From Saccharopolyspora thermophila (GTDB taxonomy: Bacteria; Actinomycetota; Actinomycetes; Mycobacteriales; Pseudonocardiaceae), in NCBI RefSeq assembly GCF_014646075.1, contig NZ_BMMT01000001.1, positions 397,930-461,929 on the forward strand: DNA of 64,000 nt. The letters are read 5' to 3'. Both the position numbers and the translations under genes were made by a program. Positions 54,435-63,737 of this stretch are shown here, in pieces (position 1 is the stretch's first letter; the number at the start of each line of letters is the position of its first letter). The notes below the pieces were generated by a model. That model searched no databases. It had not been told where the DNA came from and saw only the letters and a program-made list of their open reading frames with translations.

Positions 54435-55112
54435 TCACGCGTAGAGGGCGAGCCAGATTGCCACGTGGTGGCAGAGCGCCGCCAGCGAAACGGCCGCGTG
54501 GAAGAACTCGTGGTAGCCGAAGGTCTTCGGCCACGGGTCCGGCCAGCGGGACGCGTAGAAGATCGCCCCGGCGGTGTAGAGCAGGCCGCCCACCAGCAGC
54601 AGCACCAGCGCGGCGACCCCGGCGTTGTGCAGCAGGTCGGGCAGCACGAAGATCGCCACCCAACCCAGGGCGATGTACACCGGGACACCCACCCAGCGCG
54701 GCGCGTTCGGCCACGCCAGCTTGAGCACCACACCGCCCAGCGCGCCACCCCAGACGACCGCGAGCACCACCGCGCCCGTCGTCGGCTGCATGGCGACCAT
54801 CGCGAACGGCGTGTACGTCCCGGCGATGAACAGGAAGATCATCGAGTGGTCCAGTCGCCGCATCCAGGTGCGGGCGCCGATGGTCTTCCACGTCTTGCGG
54901 TGGTACAGGGCGCTGACGCCGAACAGGCCGAGCACGGTCGCGACGTAGACGGAGGTGCCGACCGCGGCGGCGGTCGAGACGGTGGCTGCGGCCAGCGAGA
55001 TGAGCACGGCACCGGCGACGACGGACACCACCAGCGACCACAGGTGAATCCAGCCGCGCATCCGTGGCTTGACGAGCGCGTTCGGGCGGCGAGCGGTGAG
55101 GGCGTTGGTCAC
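54435..55112 (-). CDS. Hemolysin III family membrane protein (PAQR-like)
   Basis: 225 residues, seven transmembrane helices. Conserved residues of the family are in VSALYHRKTWK (His after helix 2), MRRLDHSMIFLFIAGTYTPF (Asp-His, about 89) and FGYHEFFHAAVSLAALCHHV (His pairs, about 200), the putative metal-binding hydrolase site of the CREST/PAQR superfamily. GTG 55112 is preceded by TAGCCT seven bases upstream, consistent with a leaderless message; a longer ATG at 55193 is possible. Position next to the cis-prenyltransferase equals M. tuberculosis Rv1085c. Confidence 0.93.
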   Translation of the reverse strand: MTNALTARRPNALVKPRMRGWIHLWSLVVSVVAGAVLISLAAATVSTAAAVGTSVYVATVLGLFGVSALYHRKTWKTIGARTWMRRLDHSMIFLFIAGTYTPFAMVAMQPTTGAVVLAVVWGGALGGVVLKLAWPNAPRWVGVPVYIALGWVAIFVLPDLLHNAGVAALVLLLVGGLLYTAGAIFYASRWPDPWPKTFGYHEFFHAAVSLAALCHHVAIWLALYA

Positions 55113-55205
55113 GGGTTCGAGGCTACGGGACCGTAGGTTCAGCGGAAGGTGACCTGTGCCGCGTTCGGCGGGTGAGGCGGGGGCCGCCCGCAAACCGCAT
55201 CCGCG

Positions 55206-55211
55206 TAGTCT
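55206..55211 (+). promoter_or_regulatory. -10 box of leaderless cis-prenyltransferase gene
   Basis: TAGTCT, eight bases before GTG 55220, with no ribosome site in between. Confidence 0.5.
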
Positions 55212-55219
55212 CGTCTGGC

Positions 55220-55996
55220 GTGACGCTCAAGGATCGGCTGAAAGACCTCATCTACGACGTCTACGAGCGGCGGCTGCGGCGCAAGCTCGACGGGGTTCAA
55301 CACCCGCGGCACGTCGGCGTCATCCTGGACGGGAACCGCAGATGGGCGCGGGAAGCGGGCCTGGACGCCGCGCACGGCCACCGCGCCGGCGCCCGCAAGA
55401 TCGCCGAACTGCTGGAGTGGTGCCAGGAAGCCGAGGTCGAGATCGTCACCCTCTGGCTGCTGTCCACCGACAACCTCAACCGCAGCCCCGAAGAGCTCAA
55501 CGCGCTGATGGAGATCATCGCCGGTGTGGTGGACGAGCTGACCGACCCGGCCACGCCCTGGCGGGTGCGGATCGTCGGCGCGCTCGACCTGCTGCCCACC
55601 GAGACCGCTGCCCGGCTGTCGGCCGCCGCCCTGCGCACCAAGGGCCGCACCGGCATGCAGGTCAACGTCGCGGTCGGCTACGGCGGGCGGCGCGAGATCG
55701 CCGACGCGGTGCGCAAGTTGCTGCAGCAGCACGCCGAGGCGGGCACCACCATCGAGGAACTGGCCGAGGTGCTGACCGTCGACCACATCGCCGAGCACCT
55801 CTACACCTCGGGGCAGCCCGACCCGGACCTGCTCATCCGCACCTCCGGCGAGCAGCGGTTGTCCGGGTTCATGCTGTGGCAGTCGGCGCACTCGGAGTTC
55901 TGGTTCACCGAGGCGTACTGGCCGGAGTTCCGCCGGGTCGACTTCCTGCGCGCGCTGCGTGACTACGCGATGCGCCACCGCAGGTTCGGCGGGTAG
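55220..55996 (+). CDS. uppS: Short-chain cis-prenyltransferase (Z-farnesyl diphosphate synthase type)
   Basis: Isoprenyl transferase making Z-prenyl diphosphates on the route to decaprenyl phosphate, lipid carrier of cell-wall synthesis. 258 residues. The catalytic motif VGVILDGNRRWAREAG (Asp37) binds the diphosphate; later conserved blocks are TLWLLSTDNLNRSPEEL (about 75), NVAVGYGGRREIADAVRKL (about 151), PDPDLLIRTSGEQRLSGFML (about 197) and the ending WPEFRRVDFLRALRDY. The N-terminus MTLKDRLKDLIYDVYERRL and the hlyIII neighbour match M. tuberculosis Rv1086, the C15 enzyme, rather than the longer Rv2361c; product length is inferred from that. Confidence 0.94.
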   Translation: MTLKDRLKDLIYDVYERRLRRKLDGVQHPRHVGVILDGNRRWAREAGLDAAHGHRAGARKIAELLEWCQEAEVEIVTLWLLSTDNLNRSPEELNALMEIIAGVVDELTDPATPWRVRIVGALDLLPTETAARLSAAALRTKGRTGMQVNVAVGYGGRREIADAVRKLLQQHAEAGTTIEELAEVLTVDHIAEHLYTSGQPDPDLLIRTSGEQRLSGFMLWQSAHSEFWFTEAYWPEFRRVDFLRALRDYAMRHRRFGG

Positions 55997-56048
55997 CAGA
56001 AAGGCCAGGTCGGTCCGACCTGGCCCTTCCGGTGGAAACGGACCTGCC

Positions 56049-56291
56049 TCAGACCCTCGGGTGGTCGGCGATCGGCGCGTTGACGCAGTCGTTGAGCTGC
56101 GGGGACAGCAGCGGGACGACCGCGCCCAGGACGGCGACGTTGTTGCCGCACAGCTGGACCGGCACCGCGCTGATGTTGTTGTCGTTGAGGATGTTGATGC
56201 CGTCGTTGTCGGCGCTGTCGGCGTACGCGGCCGGGGCCACGGCCAGCAGACCGGCGGCGGCACCAGCGACAATCCCAGCCTTCTTCAGCAC
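56049..56291 (-). CDS. Chaplin-like small secreted protein, copy 1
   Basis: 80 residues from GTG 56291 (ATG-like GTG at 56300 adds three). Signal peptide VLKKAGIVAGAAAGLLAVAP then AYADS; mature part of about 52 residues: ADNDGINILNDNNISAVPVQ, a Cys in QLCGNNVAVLGAV, LLSPQLNDCVNAP and terminal ADHPRV. The VPVxLCGNNVAVLG...CVN layout resembles the chaplin domain of streptomycetes (two cysteines about 20 apart, hydrophobic, Asn-rich), although the spacing and Leu content differ. GGAG is 10 bases before the start. A near-identical copy lies 546 bp upstream. Confidence 0.82.
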   Translation of the reverse strand: MLKKAGIVAGAAAGLLAVAPAAYADSADNDGINILNDNNISAVPVQLCGNNVAVLGAVVPLLSPQLNDCVNAPIADHPRV

Positions 56292-56427
56292 TTGATTCAC
56301 TCTCCTTCGATTACTGCGGGAACCGGAGTCCGCGCCTCGCGAGCCGAAAGTTCCGCGAGGTGGCCACCGAGTGTGGTGGGTACTCGCGGAAAAGGGCCAG
56401 GGGCATGCCGATCAGTCCGTCTCCTTA

Positions 56428-56439
56428 ACACGATCGTGT
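56428..56439. promoter_or_regulatory. Palindrome ACACGATCGTGT upstream of chaplin-like copy 1
   Basis: Perfect 12-bp palindrome inside CTCCTTAACACGATCGTGT (56421-56439), 130 bp before the start of copy 1. The same 19-bp element with one difference occurs at the same distance before copy 2, in otherwise unconserved DNA. Confidence 0.65.
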
Positions 56440-56594
56440 AAGGCGAGGTTCGTATTCGCGGACGAGGGGCGCCCCCTGCGCGCGGAAACCGGAAAAAAAG
56501 AACGCGGGCACGCAAAAAGGAGCGTCGGGAACGGGCCCGACGCCCTTTTCGGCACCTGAATTGCGCCCGCGAACCCAGGCGATCCGCCCGTTTG

Positions 56595-56837
56595 TCAGAC
56601 CCTCGGGTGGTCGACGACCGGGGCGTTGACGCAGCCGCTGAGCTGCGGGGACAGCAGCGGAACGACCGCGCCCAGGACGGCGACGTTGTTGCCGCACAGC
56701 TCGACCGGCACCGCGCTGATGTTGTTGTCGTTGAGGATGTTGATGCCGTCGTTGTCGGCGCTGTCGGCGTTGGCGACCGGGGCCACAGCCAGCAGACCGG
56801 CGGCGGCACCAGCGACAATCGCAGCCTTCTTCAGCAC
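56595..56837 (-). CDS. Chaplin-like small secreted protein, copy 2
   Basis: 80 residues, GTG 56837 with GGAG eight bases upstream. Differs from copy 1 at only a few positions (for example VANADS for AYADS, VPVELCGNN, SPQLSGCVNAPVVDHPRV). Coding DNA is about 90 percent identical by eye, so this is a recent tandem duplication; the spacer between the copies is not conserved apart from the promoter element. Expected to be exported and possibly surface active with an intramolecular disulfide. Expression is likely tied to aerial growth if the chaplin analogy holds. Confidence 0.82.
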   Translation of the reverse strand: MLKKAAIVAGAAAGLLAVAPVANADSADNDGINILNDNNISAVPVELCGNNVAVLGAVVPLLSPQLSGCVNAPVVDHPRV

Positions 56838-56971
56838 TTCGGTTGCTCCTTGTTGGATGGGATGAATCGAGCGCCGCCCATTCCTCGGCTGTGCACCCCA
56901 AAGCCAGCCGCGGGGAGCGGGCACCCGGCGTGAAAGATATCGAGCCAATGGAGCAAAACGACACCTCCTTA

Positions 56972-56983
56972 ACACTATCGTGT
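56972..56983. promoter_or_regulatory. Near-palindrome ACACTATCGTGT upstream of chaplin-like copy 2
   Basis: Within CTCCTTAACACTATCGTGT (56965-56983), 128 bp before the start of copy 2. One base differs from the element of copy 1. Confidence 0.65.
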
Positions 56984-57073
56984 GATCATTTTCGGATGTC
57001 GCCCACAGATTTGGTTGTTCCGGCAAATTCGCGGGGTTCGCGCCCGCCTTCGCGGCGCCCGGCGAAGGCGGCG

Positions 57074-57079
57074 TAGTGT
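57074..57079 (+). promoter_or_regulatory. -10 box of leaderless DUF885 gene
   Basis: TAGTGT six bases before ATG 57086; no ribosome binding site between. Confidence 0.5.
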
Positions 57080-57085
57080 CCCCGC

Positions 57086-58297
57086 ATGGACTCCGCTGCA
57101 CTGGTGGCCGAATATGTCCGACTCGGGCTCCGGTTCGACCGGCTCCTGCCCGGCTTCGTGGACTCCTACACCGGCGATCCGGCGGTGCGGCGGCGCGTGG
57201 CGGACGAGCCGGTACCCGAACCGGCGCGGCTGCTCGACGACGTGCGCCGGCTGCTGGCCGCCCTGCCCGGCAGCGACCTGGCCGACGAGCGGCGCAGGTT
57301 CCTGGTCGCCCAGCTGACCGCGCTGGAGTGCTCCGCCCGCAAGCTGTCCGGCGCGCAGGTGCCCTTCCCCGCCGAGGTCGAGGCGTACTTCCAGGTGGTC
57401 CCGCAGCTCGGGGACACCGACGAGTACCGGCAGGCGCACCGCGAGCTCGCCGCGCTGCTGCCCGGCCGCGGACGGCTGGCGGAGCGACTGGCCGCGGTGC
57501 GCCGCCGGGACGTGATTCCCGCGGAGCGGCTCGATGCCAGCGTGCGGGCGCTGTCCAGCGCGTTGCGCGACCGGGTGCACCGGCGCTTCGGCCTCCCGGT
57601 GCAGGAGGTCGTGGAGTACCGGATCGTCACCGACAAGCCGTGGAGCGGGTTCAACCACTACATCGGTGGGTTCCGCTCGCGGGTGGCGGTCAACGCCGAC
57701 GTCGGGCACCGCGCCTCGAACCTGCCGCACCTGGTGGCGCACGAGTCCTACCCGGGGCACCACACCGAGCACTGCCGCAAGGAAGCCGGGCTCGCGCGCC
57801 GGCACGCCCTGGCCGAGCACACGATCTTCCTGGTGAACACGCCGCAGTGCCTGATGGCCGAGGGCCTGGCCGACCTGGGGCTGCACGCCGCGGTCGGGCC
57901 GGGCTGGGGGCCGTGGGCCGCGGAGATCTTCGCCGACCTGGGCATCGCGCTGGACGGCGAGCTGGCCGAGCGGATCGAGCGGGTCATGGTCGGCCTGCTG
58001 CCGGTCCGCCAGGACGCGCTGCTGATGCTGCACGGCGGCGCCGACGAGGCCGAGGTGGTGGCACACCTGCAGCGCTGGCTGCTCATGCCGGAAGCGCGCG
58101 CCCGGCACCTCGTGGAGTTCATGCGGGACCCGCTGTGGCGCGCCTACACCACGACCTACGTCGAGGGCTACCGGCTGCTGCGGCGGTGGCTGGAGGCCCG
58201 TCCGGCGACCGCTTCGAGTGCTGATCGTTATCGCAGGTTGCTTGACGAGCCGCTGGTGCCGGAGGTCCTCCGCGCGGAGCTCGCCGCCCGAATCTGA
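57086..58297 (+). CDS. DUF885 family protein, putative metallopeptidase
   Basis: 403 residues, shorter than typical DUF885 proteins (about 550-600). The zinc-binding motif HLVAHESYPGHHTEHCRKEA (about 215-234) has the HExxxxxHH arrangement of the family, followed by AEGLADLGLHAAVGPG with a further acid. GFNHYIGGFRSRVAVNAD (about 190) is also characteristic. No signal peptide, so cytoplasmic. Family members are predicted peptidases with poorly known substrates. Divergent from the chaplin-like pair. Confidence 0.9.
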   Translation: MDSAALVAEYVRLGLRFDRLLPGFVDSYTGDPAVRRRVADEPVPEPARLLDDVRRLLAALPGSDLADERRRFLVAQLTALECSARKLSGAQVPFPAEVEAYFQVVPQLGDTDEYRQAHRELAALLPGRGRLAERLAAVRRRDVIPAERLDASVRALSSALRDRVHRRFGLPVQEVVEYRIVTDKPWSGFNHYIGGFRSRVAVNADVGHRASNLPHLVAHESYPGHHTEHCRKEAGLARRHALAEHTIFLVNTPQCLMAEGLADLGLHAAVGPGWGPWAAEIFADLGIALDGELAERIERVMVGLLPVRQDALLMLHGGADEAEVVAHLQRWLLMPEARARHLVEFMRDPLWRAYTTTYVEGYRLLRRWLEARPATASSADRYRRLLDEPLVPEVLRAELAARI

Positions 58298-58527
58298 CCC
58301 GAAATTCACCCGTTCGGATCAGTTTTGATCACCGCGCGTGCCAGGGTCGTCCGGGGCGGCTCCCTGCGGCCGGATGTGCTCTGACCTGCTGCGCGGGCCG
58401 GGCACCGCGCGCGCCCGATTTGTCCCGCAACCCCCTGACCAGCGATTTCGCTCGGATATGTCGACGAATTACTGAATCACCTGGGTGGCTGTCTGCCGAG
58501 AGCGGATCACGCAGGTAGCGTGCGCTG

Positions 58528-58794
58528 GTGACGGGCCGTTTCAAGAAGCTTGTCCGTACGCGGCCCGTCCGGGAGGCCCTGATCGTGGCTGTTGGCTGGA
58601 GCGGACGGTTACGTCCACCGAGGTCGCGAGGGGCCGGTGCCCGGCCCCTGCAGCCGCGGCGGACCACCGGTCCGGCCGGGGCGCGACGGGGGCAGGCCCG
58701 GCCCGCCGACGAGCGGGTGTGCACGCCACGCCCGCGAGGGAGTAGCCGTGACCGCACGACGTTCCCAGCCTCACGCGGAGATCCCAGCCCGTAG
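58528..58794 (+). CDS. Small basic ORF overlapping phoH2; PhoAT-like antitoxin candidate
   Basis: 88 codons from GTG 58528: [31 protein letters not shown], then an Arg/Pro/Gly-rich tail that overlaps the phoH2 start by 47 bases. A TAGCGT box ends six bases before the GTG, so a leaderless transcript would begin exactly here and this ORF would be its first cistron. In mycobacteria an overlooked ORF, phoAT, overlaps phoH2 in the same way and behaves as its antitoxin. Only the first 30 residues look protein-like; the tail could be shadow. Confidence 0.45.
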   Translation: MTGRFKKLVRTRPVREALIVAVGWSGRLRPPRSRGAGARPLQPRRTTGPAGARRGQARPADERVCTPRPRGSSRDRTTFPASRGDPSP

Positions 58795-60124
58795 CGGCGA
58801 GTCCGCGCGCACCCTGCAATCCGGTGGCATCGGGATCCGGACCTACGTTCTGGACACCTCGGTGCTGCTGTCCGATCCGTGGGCGATGTCCCGCTTCGCC
58901 GAGCACAACGTGGTGCTTCCCGTGGTGGTGATCAGCGAGCTGGAGGGCAAGCGCCACCATCCCGAACTCGGTTGGTTCGCCCGGGAGGCCCTCCGTGTGC
59001 TGGATGACCTGCGCATCCGGTACGGGCGGCTGGACCGGCCGGTGCCGGTCGGCTCGTCGGGCGGCACCCTGCACGTCGAGTTGAACCACTCCGATCCGCA
59101 GGTGCTGCCGCCGGGATTCCGCACCGACTCCAACGACGCCCGCATCCTGGCCTGCTCGCTGAACCTCGCCGCCGAGGGGCACCGGGTCACCCTGGTCACC
59201 AAGGACATGCCGCTGCGCGTCAAGGCGGCCGCGGTGGCGCTGGAGGCCGAGGAGTACCGGGCGCAGGACGTGGTGTCCTCTGGGTGGACCGGGATGGCGG
59301 ACATCGACGCGTCCCCGGATGCGGTGGACGTGCTGTTCCGCGACGGCGTGGCCGACCTGGACGAGGCGCGGGACCTGCCGCCGAACACCGGGGTGCGGTT
59401 GCTGGCGGGGTCGCAGTCGGCGCTGGGGCGGGTCACCAGGGACAAGCAGGTCCGGCTGGTTCGCGGCGACCGGGAGGCGTTCGGGCTGCACGGGCGTTCC
59501 GCGGAGCAGCGGATCGCGCTGGATCTGCTGCTTGATCCGGAGATCGGGATCATCTCGTTGGGCGGCCGGGCGGGCACCGGCAAGTCGGCGCTGGCGCTGT
59601 GCGCCGGGCTGGAGTCGGTGCTGGAGCGCCAGCAGCACCGCAAGGTCGTGGTGTTCCGGCCGGTGTACGCCGTCGGCGGCCAGGAGCTCGGCTACCTGCC
59701 GGGCACCGAGAACGAGAAGATGGCGCCGTGGGCGCAGGCCGTGTTCGACACGCTCGGCGCGCTGGCCAGCGAGCACGTGCTCGACGAGGTGATGGACCGG
59801 GGCATGCTCGAGGTCCTGCCGCTGACCCACATCCGCGGCCGCTCACTGCACGACTCGTTCGTCATCGTCGACGAGGCGCAGTCGCTGGAGCGCAACGTGC
59901 TGCTGACGGTGCTGTCCCGGCTCGGTGCGAACTCGCGGGTGGTGCTCACCCACGACGTCGCGCAGCGCGACAATCTCCGGGTCGGGCGGCACGACGGCAT
60001 CGCGGCGGTGATCGAGAAGCTCAAGGGGCACCCGCTGTTCGCCCACGTGACGCTGACCCGCTCGGAGCGCTCCCCGATCGCGGCCCTCGTCACGGAGCTC
60101 CTCGAAGGCGAGTTCACCCCGTAG
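58748..60124 (+). CDS. phoH2: PIN-PhoH2 protein (RNA helicase/RNase)
   Basis: 458 residues. N-terminal PIN ribonuclease domain (about 30-155): [57 protein letters not shown]-terminal PhoH ATPase (about 225-458): [20 protein letters not shown], Walker [11 protein letters not shown] (about 273), [20 protein letters not shown], Walker [16 protein letters not shown] (about 370) and [19 protein letters not shown]. Mycobacterial PhoH2 unwinds and cleaves RNA and is paired with PhoAT. GTG 58748 has GGGAG upstream. Corresponds to M. tuberculosis Rv1095. Confidence 0.95.
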   Translation: MTARRSQPHAEIPARSGESARTLQSGGIGIRTYVLDTSVLLSDPWAMSRFAEHNVVLPVVVISELEGKRHHPELGWFAREALRVLDDLRIRYGRLDRPVPVGSSGGTLHVELNHSDPQVLPPGFRTDSNDARILACSLNLAAEGHRVTLVTKDMPLRVKAAAVALEAEEYRAQDVVSSGWTGMADIDASPDAVDVLFRDGVADLDEARDLPPNTGVRLLAGSQSALGRVTRDKQVRLVRGDREAFGLHGRSAEQRIALDLLLDPEIGIISLGGRAGTGKSALALCAGLESVLERQQHRKVVVFRPVYAVGGQELGYLPGTENEKMAPWAQAVFDTLGALASEHVLDEVMDRGMLEVLPLTHIRGRSLHDSFVIVDEAQSLERNVLLTVLSRLGANSRVVLTHDVAQRDNLRVGRHDGIAAVIEKLKGHPLFAHVTLTRSERSPIAALVTELLEGEFTP

Positions 60125-60131
60125 CGGTCCG

Positions 60132-60168
60132 GGTGGAGGGCACCTCCGCCTTGAAGATGCCCTCCACC
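60132..60168. terminator. Terminator between phoH2 and guaB1
   Basis: GGTGGAGGGCA (60132-60142) pairs with TGCCCTCCACC (60158-60168); inner part is imperfect. Begins eight bases after the phoH2 stop and lies before the guaB1 stop. The right arm contains GAAGATGCCCTCC, related to the hairpin core at 13080. Confidence 0.75.
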
Positions 60169-60184
60169 GCATCGCTTCGAGCGG

Positions 60185-61627
<1,443 letters not shown>

Positions 61628-61724
61628 TCACCACCCTACGTCCCGCAACACCCCCTCGTCGTCCCTCCGATGGACCAAGCGATCGCAGCCGGGTCCAGGC
61701 AGGCCGGGACTGGCGCTGCGGGCG

Positions 61725-62147
61725 TCAGGCGTCTTCCTCCGTCAGGGGATCGAAGGACCGGTACGCCTCATAGTTGCGGAAGAAGCGGCTGTAGAGTTCC
61801 GCGCCGTCGTCGAGGGTCGCGTCTTCCAGCGGTTTCACCTCGACGACCTGCCTGAGCTTCCACGTGATCATTTCGTGGTTCTCGTTCTGGTAACTCGTTT
61901 CCTGCTGCCTGCCGTATTCGGTGGCCTTCTCCTGGGCCTCCTCCGGCGACTCCGCCTTGACCAGCACGAAGGACTCCTCATACAGCGGCTCGTGGTCCGC
62001 CGCGTCCGAGATGGCTTCCAGGACCAGGACGGCGACGTAGGGCTCCAGCTCGACCGGCTCGGTGGCGGGCCGGAACTCGCGCGGGTCGATGGTGCCCGGG
62101 CCGATGGTGATCGAACCGATCGCGTCGAGGTCGTCGTTGCCGCTCAT
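61725..62147 (-). CDS. DUF4288 domain-containing protein
   Basis: 140-residue acidic cytoplasmic protein. The DUF4288 pattern is visible: PYVAVLVLEAISDAADHEPL, YEESFVLVKAESPEEAQEKA, TEYGRQQETSYQNENHEMIT, then WKLRQVVEVKPLED. Function unknown. ATG 62147 with GGGATATG-like upstream region overlapping the gap after the DNA ligase gene (12 bp), so it is probably co-transcribed with it. Confidence 0.85.
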   Translation of the reverse strand: MSGNDDLDAIGSITIGPGTIDPREFRPATEPVELEPYVAVLVLEAISDAADHEPLYEESFVLVKAESPEEAQEKATEYGRQQETSYQNENHEMITWKLRQVVEVKPLEDATLDDGAELYSRFFRNYEAYRSFDPLTEEDA

Positions 62148-62159
62148 ATCCCCAGGATC

Positions 62160-63674
62160 TCACCCGCCCGGCAGCATGCCGCGCACCGCCTCGATGCTGT
62201 CGGCGGAGGCGGCGTCCTTGTCCGGCCGGTAGCGCCGCACACGGGCGAAGCGCAGCGCGACACCCCCGGGGTAGCGGGTGCTGGCCTGCACCCCGCCCAG
62301 TTCGACCTCCACGACCAGCTCCGGCGCCAGGTACACCGTCCAGTCGTCGCGGTGCGTCTCCAGTCGCGGGAACTCCGCGGTCTGCCAGGCCAGCAGCTCG
62401 TCGGTCAGGCCCTTGAACGTCTTACCGACCATGATCGGCGGTCCGCCGTCCGGGTCCCGGGCGCCCAGGTGCAGGTTGGACAGAAAGCCGCGGCGCCGAC
62501 CGTGGCCCCACTCCGCGGCGAGCACCACCAGATCCAGGGTGTGCTCGGGTTTGACCTTGCGCCACGCGCGACCGCGCCGCCCGGCCGCGTACGCCGAGTC
62601 GAGATCCTTGACCATGACGCCCTCGTGTCCGGCCGACAGGGCCTCGTCGAACAGCTCCGCAGCGCGTTCCGCGCCGGGGGAGAGCACCGCCGGGATCCGG
62701 TGCCGGGAGGCGACCCGCTCCAGCGCGTCGAGGCGTTCCCGCAGCGGCAGGTCCAGCAGGTCACGGCCGTCCAGGTGCAGGCAGTCGAAGAAGTACGGGT
62801 GCAGCAGCAACTCGCGCGGGTTCTGGGCGCCGAAACGGCCCATCGTCTCCTGGAACGGCCGGGGCCGACCGGAGTCGTCCAGGGCCAGCGTCTCGCCGTC
62901 CAGCACCACGGACCGGCAGTCCAGGCCGCGCACCAGCCCGACGAGTTCGGGCACGTGGCGGGTGATCTCGCGCAGCGTGCGGGTGTAGACGTGGACCTCG
63001 TCGACGTCGCGGTGCACCTGGATGCGGGCACCGTCCAGTTTGTACTCGACGCTGACCGCGCCGAGCTCGGCCAGCGCGGAGTCCAGGTCCTCGGCGGGCG
63101 AGGCCAACATCGGCCGCACCGGCCGGCCCACCTCCAGGCGGAACTCGGCCAGCGCCGCCGCACCACCGCGCAGCGCCGCCTCGGCGGTCGCGGGCAGCCG
63201 CCCGGACAGCATGAACGCGCGCCGCACGGGCTCGGCGGCGACCCCGGCCGCGGCCGCGATGGCCTCCACCATCACGCCTTCCAACGCGCCCTGCCGCAGT
63301 TCGCCACAGAACAGGCGCACCAGGAACTCCTGCTCGGCCGCGGTCGCCGCGCCCAGCAGCCCGGCCAGCGCCTCGGCCCGGCGCTGCCCCGATCCGGCGC
63401 CCCTGATCCGCCGGACCTCGGCGATCGCCGCGGCCACCTGGCCGATCGTCAGCGACGGCTCCGGCGCCGGGTCGACGGCCAGCGCGGCGAGCGTCGACCA
63501 GCCCACCCCGGCCCGCCCGCCGGGCAGCTCCCCGGCCAGCAGCGCGGTCGCCGGGGCCACCTCGTCGGGATCCAGCCGGCCCAGCAGCTCGGCGATGGCC
63601 GTCGTCTTCGCCCTGCGCGAGCGGGTGGCCGCCACCGCGCCGGAGGTGGCGACCACGGCTGCGAGCAGCACCAT
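62160..63674 (-). CDS. lig: ATP-dependent DNA ligase, LigB type
   Basis: 504 residues. N-terminal DNA-binding domain (about 15-175), nucleotidyltransferase core with the adenylated lysine in SVEYKLDGARIQVHRD (about 211), then VVLDGETLALDDSGRPRPFQ (about 255), DCLHLDGRDLLDLPLRERL, HEGVMVKDLDSAYAAGRRG (about 355) and RAWRKVKPEHTLDLVVLAAE. The C-terminal OB-fold has VYLAPELVVEVELGG. The architecture equals the archaeal/eukaryotic ligase I group and M. tuberculosis LigB (Rv3062), an accessory ligase beside NAD-dependent LigA. It overlaps nothing but starts 64 bp after fumC. Confidence 0.95.
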   Translation of the reverse strand: MVLLAAVVATSGAVAATRSRRAKTTAIAELLGRLDPDEVAPATALLAGELPGGRAGVGWSTLAALAVDPAPEPSLTIGQVAAAIAEVRRIRGAGSGQRRAEALAGLLGAATAAEQEFLVRLFCGELRQGALEGVMVEAIAAAAGVAAEPVRRAFMLSGRLPATAEAALRGGAAALAEFRLEVGRPVRPMLASPAEDLDSALAELGAVSVEYKLDGARIQVHRDVDEVHVYTRTLREITRHVPELVGLVRGLDCRSVVLDGETLALDDSGRPRPFQETMGRFGAQNPRELLLHPYFFDCLHLDGRDLLDLPLRERLDALERVASRHRIPAVLSPGAERAAELFDEALSAGHEGVMVKDLDSAYAAGRRGRAWRKVKPEHTLDLVVLAAEWGHGRRRGFLSNLHLGARDPDGGPPIMVGKTFKGLTDELLAWQTAEFPRLETHRDDWTVYLAPELVVEVELGGVQASTRYPGGVALRFARVRRYRPDKDAASADSIEAVRGMLPGG

Positions 63675-63737
63675 GCGTTCATGGTGCGTGCGGACACCGA
63701 CAACCCGCCCGCCGGAACCCGCGGGTGCCCCGCCAGG

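Noticed and set aside
51787-55041. Minus-strand open frame of more than 1,000 codons
   Set aside because: It spans three unrelated genes and an intergenic region; no domains, only shadow composition.
55139-56818. Ser/Thr-rich frames overlapping the chaplin-like genes
   Set aside because: They are alternate frames of the two short secreted-protein genes; the signal peptides, cysteines and ribosome sites belong to the other frame.
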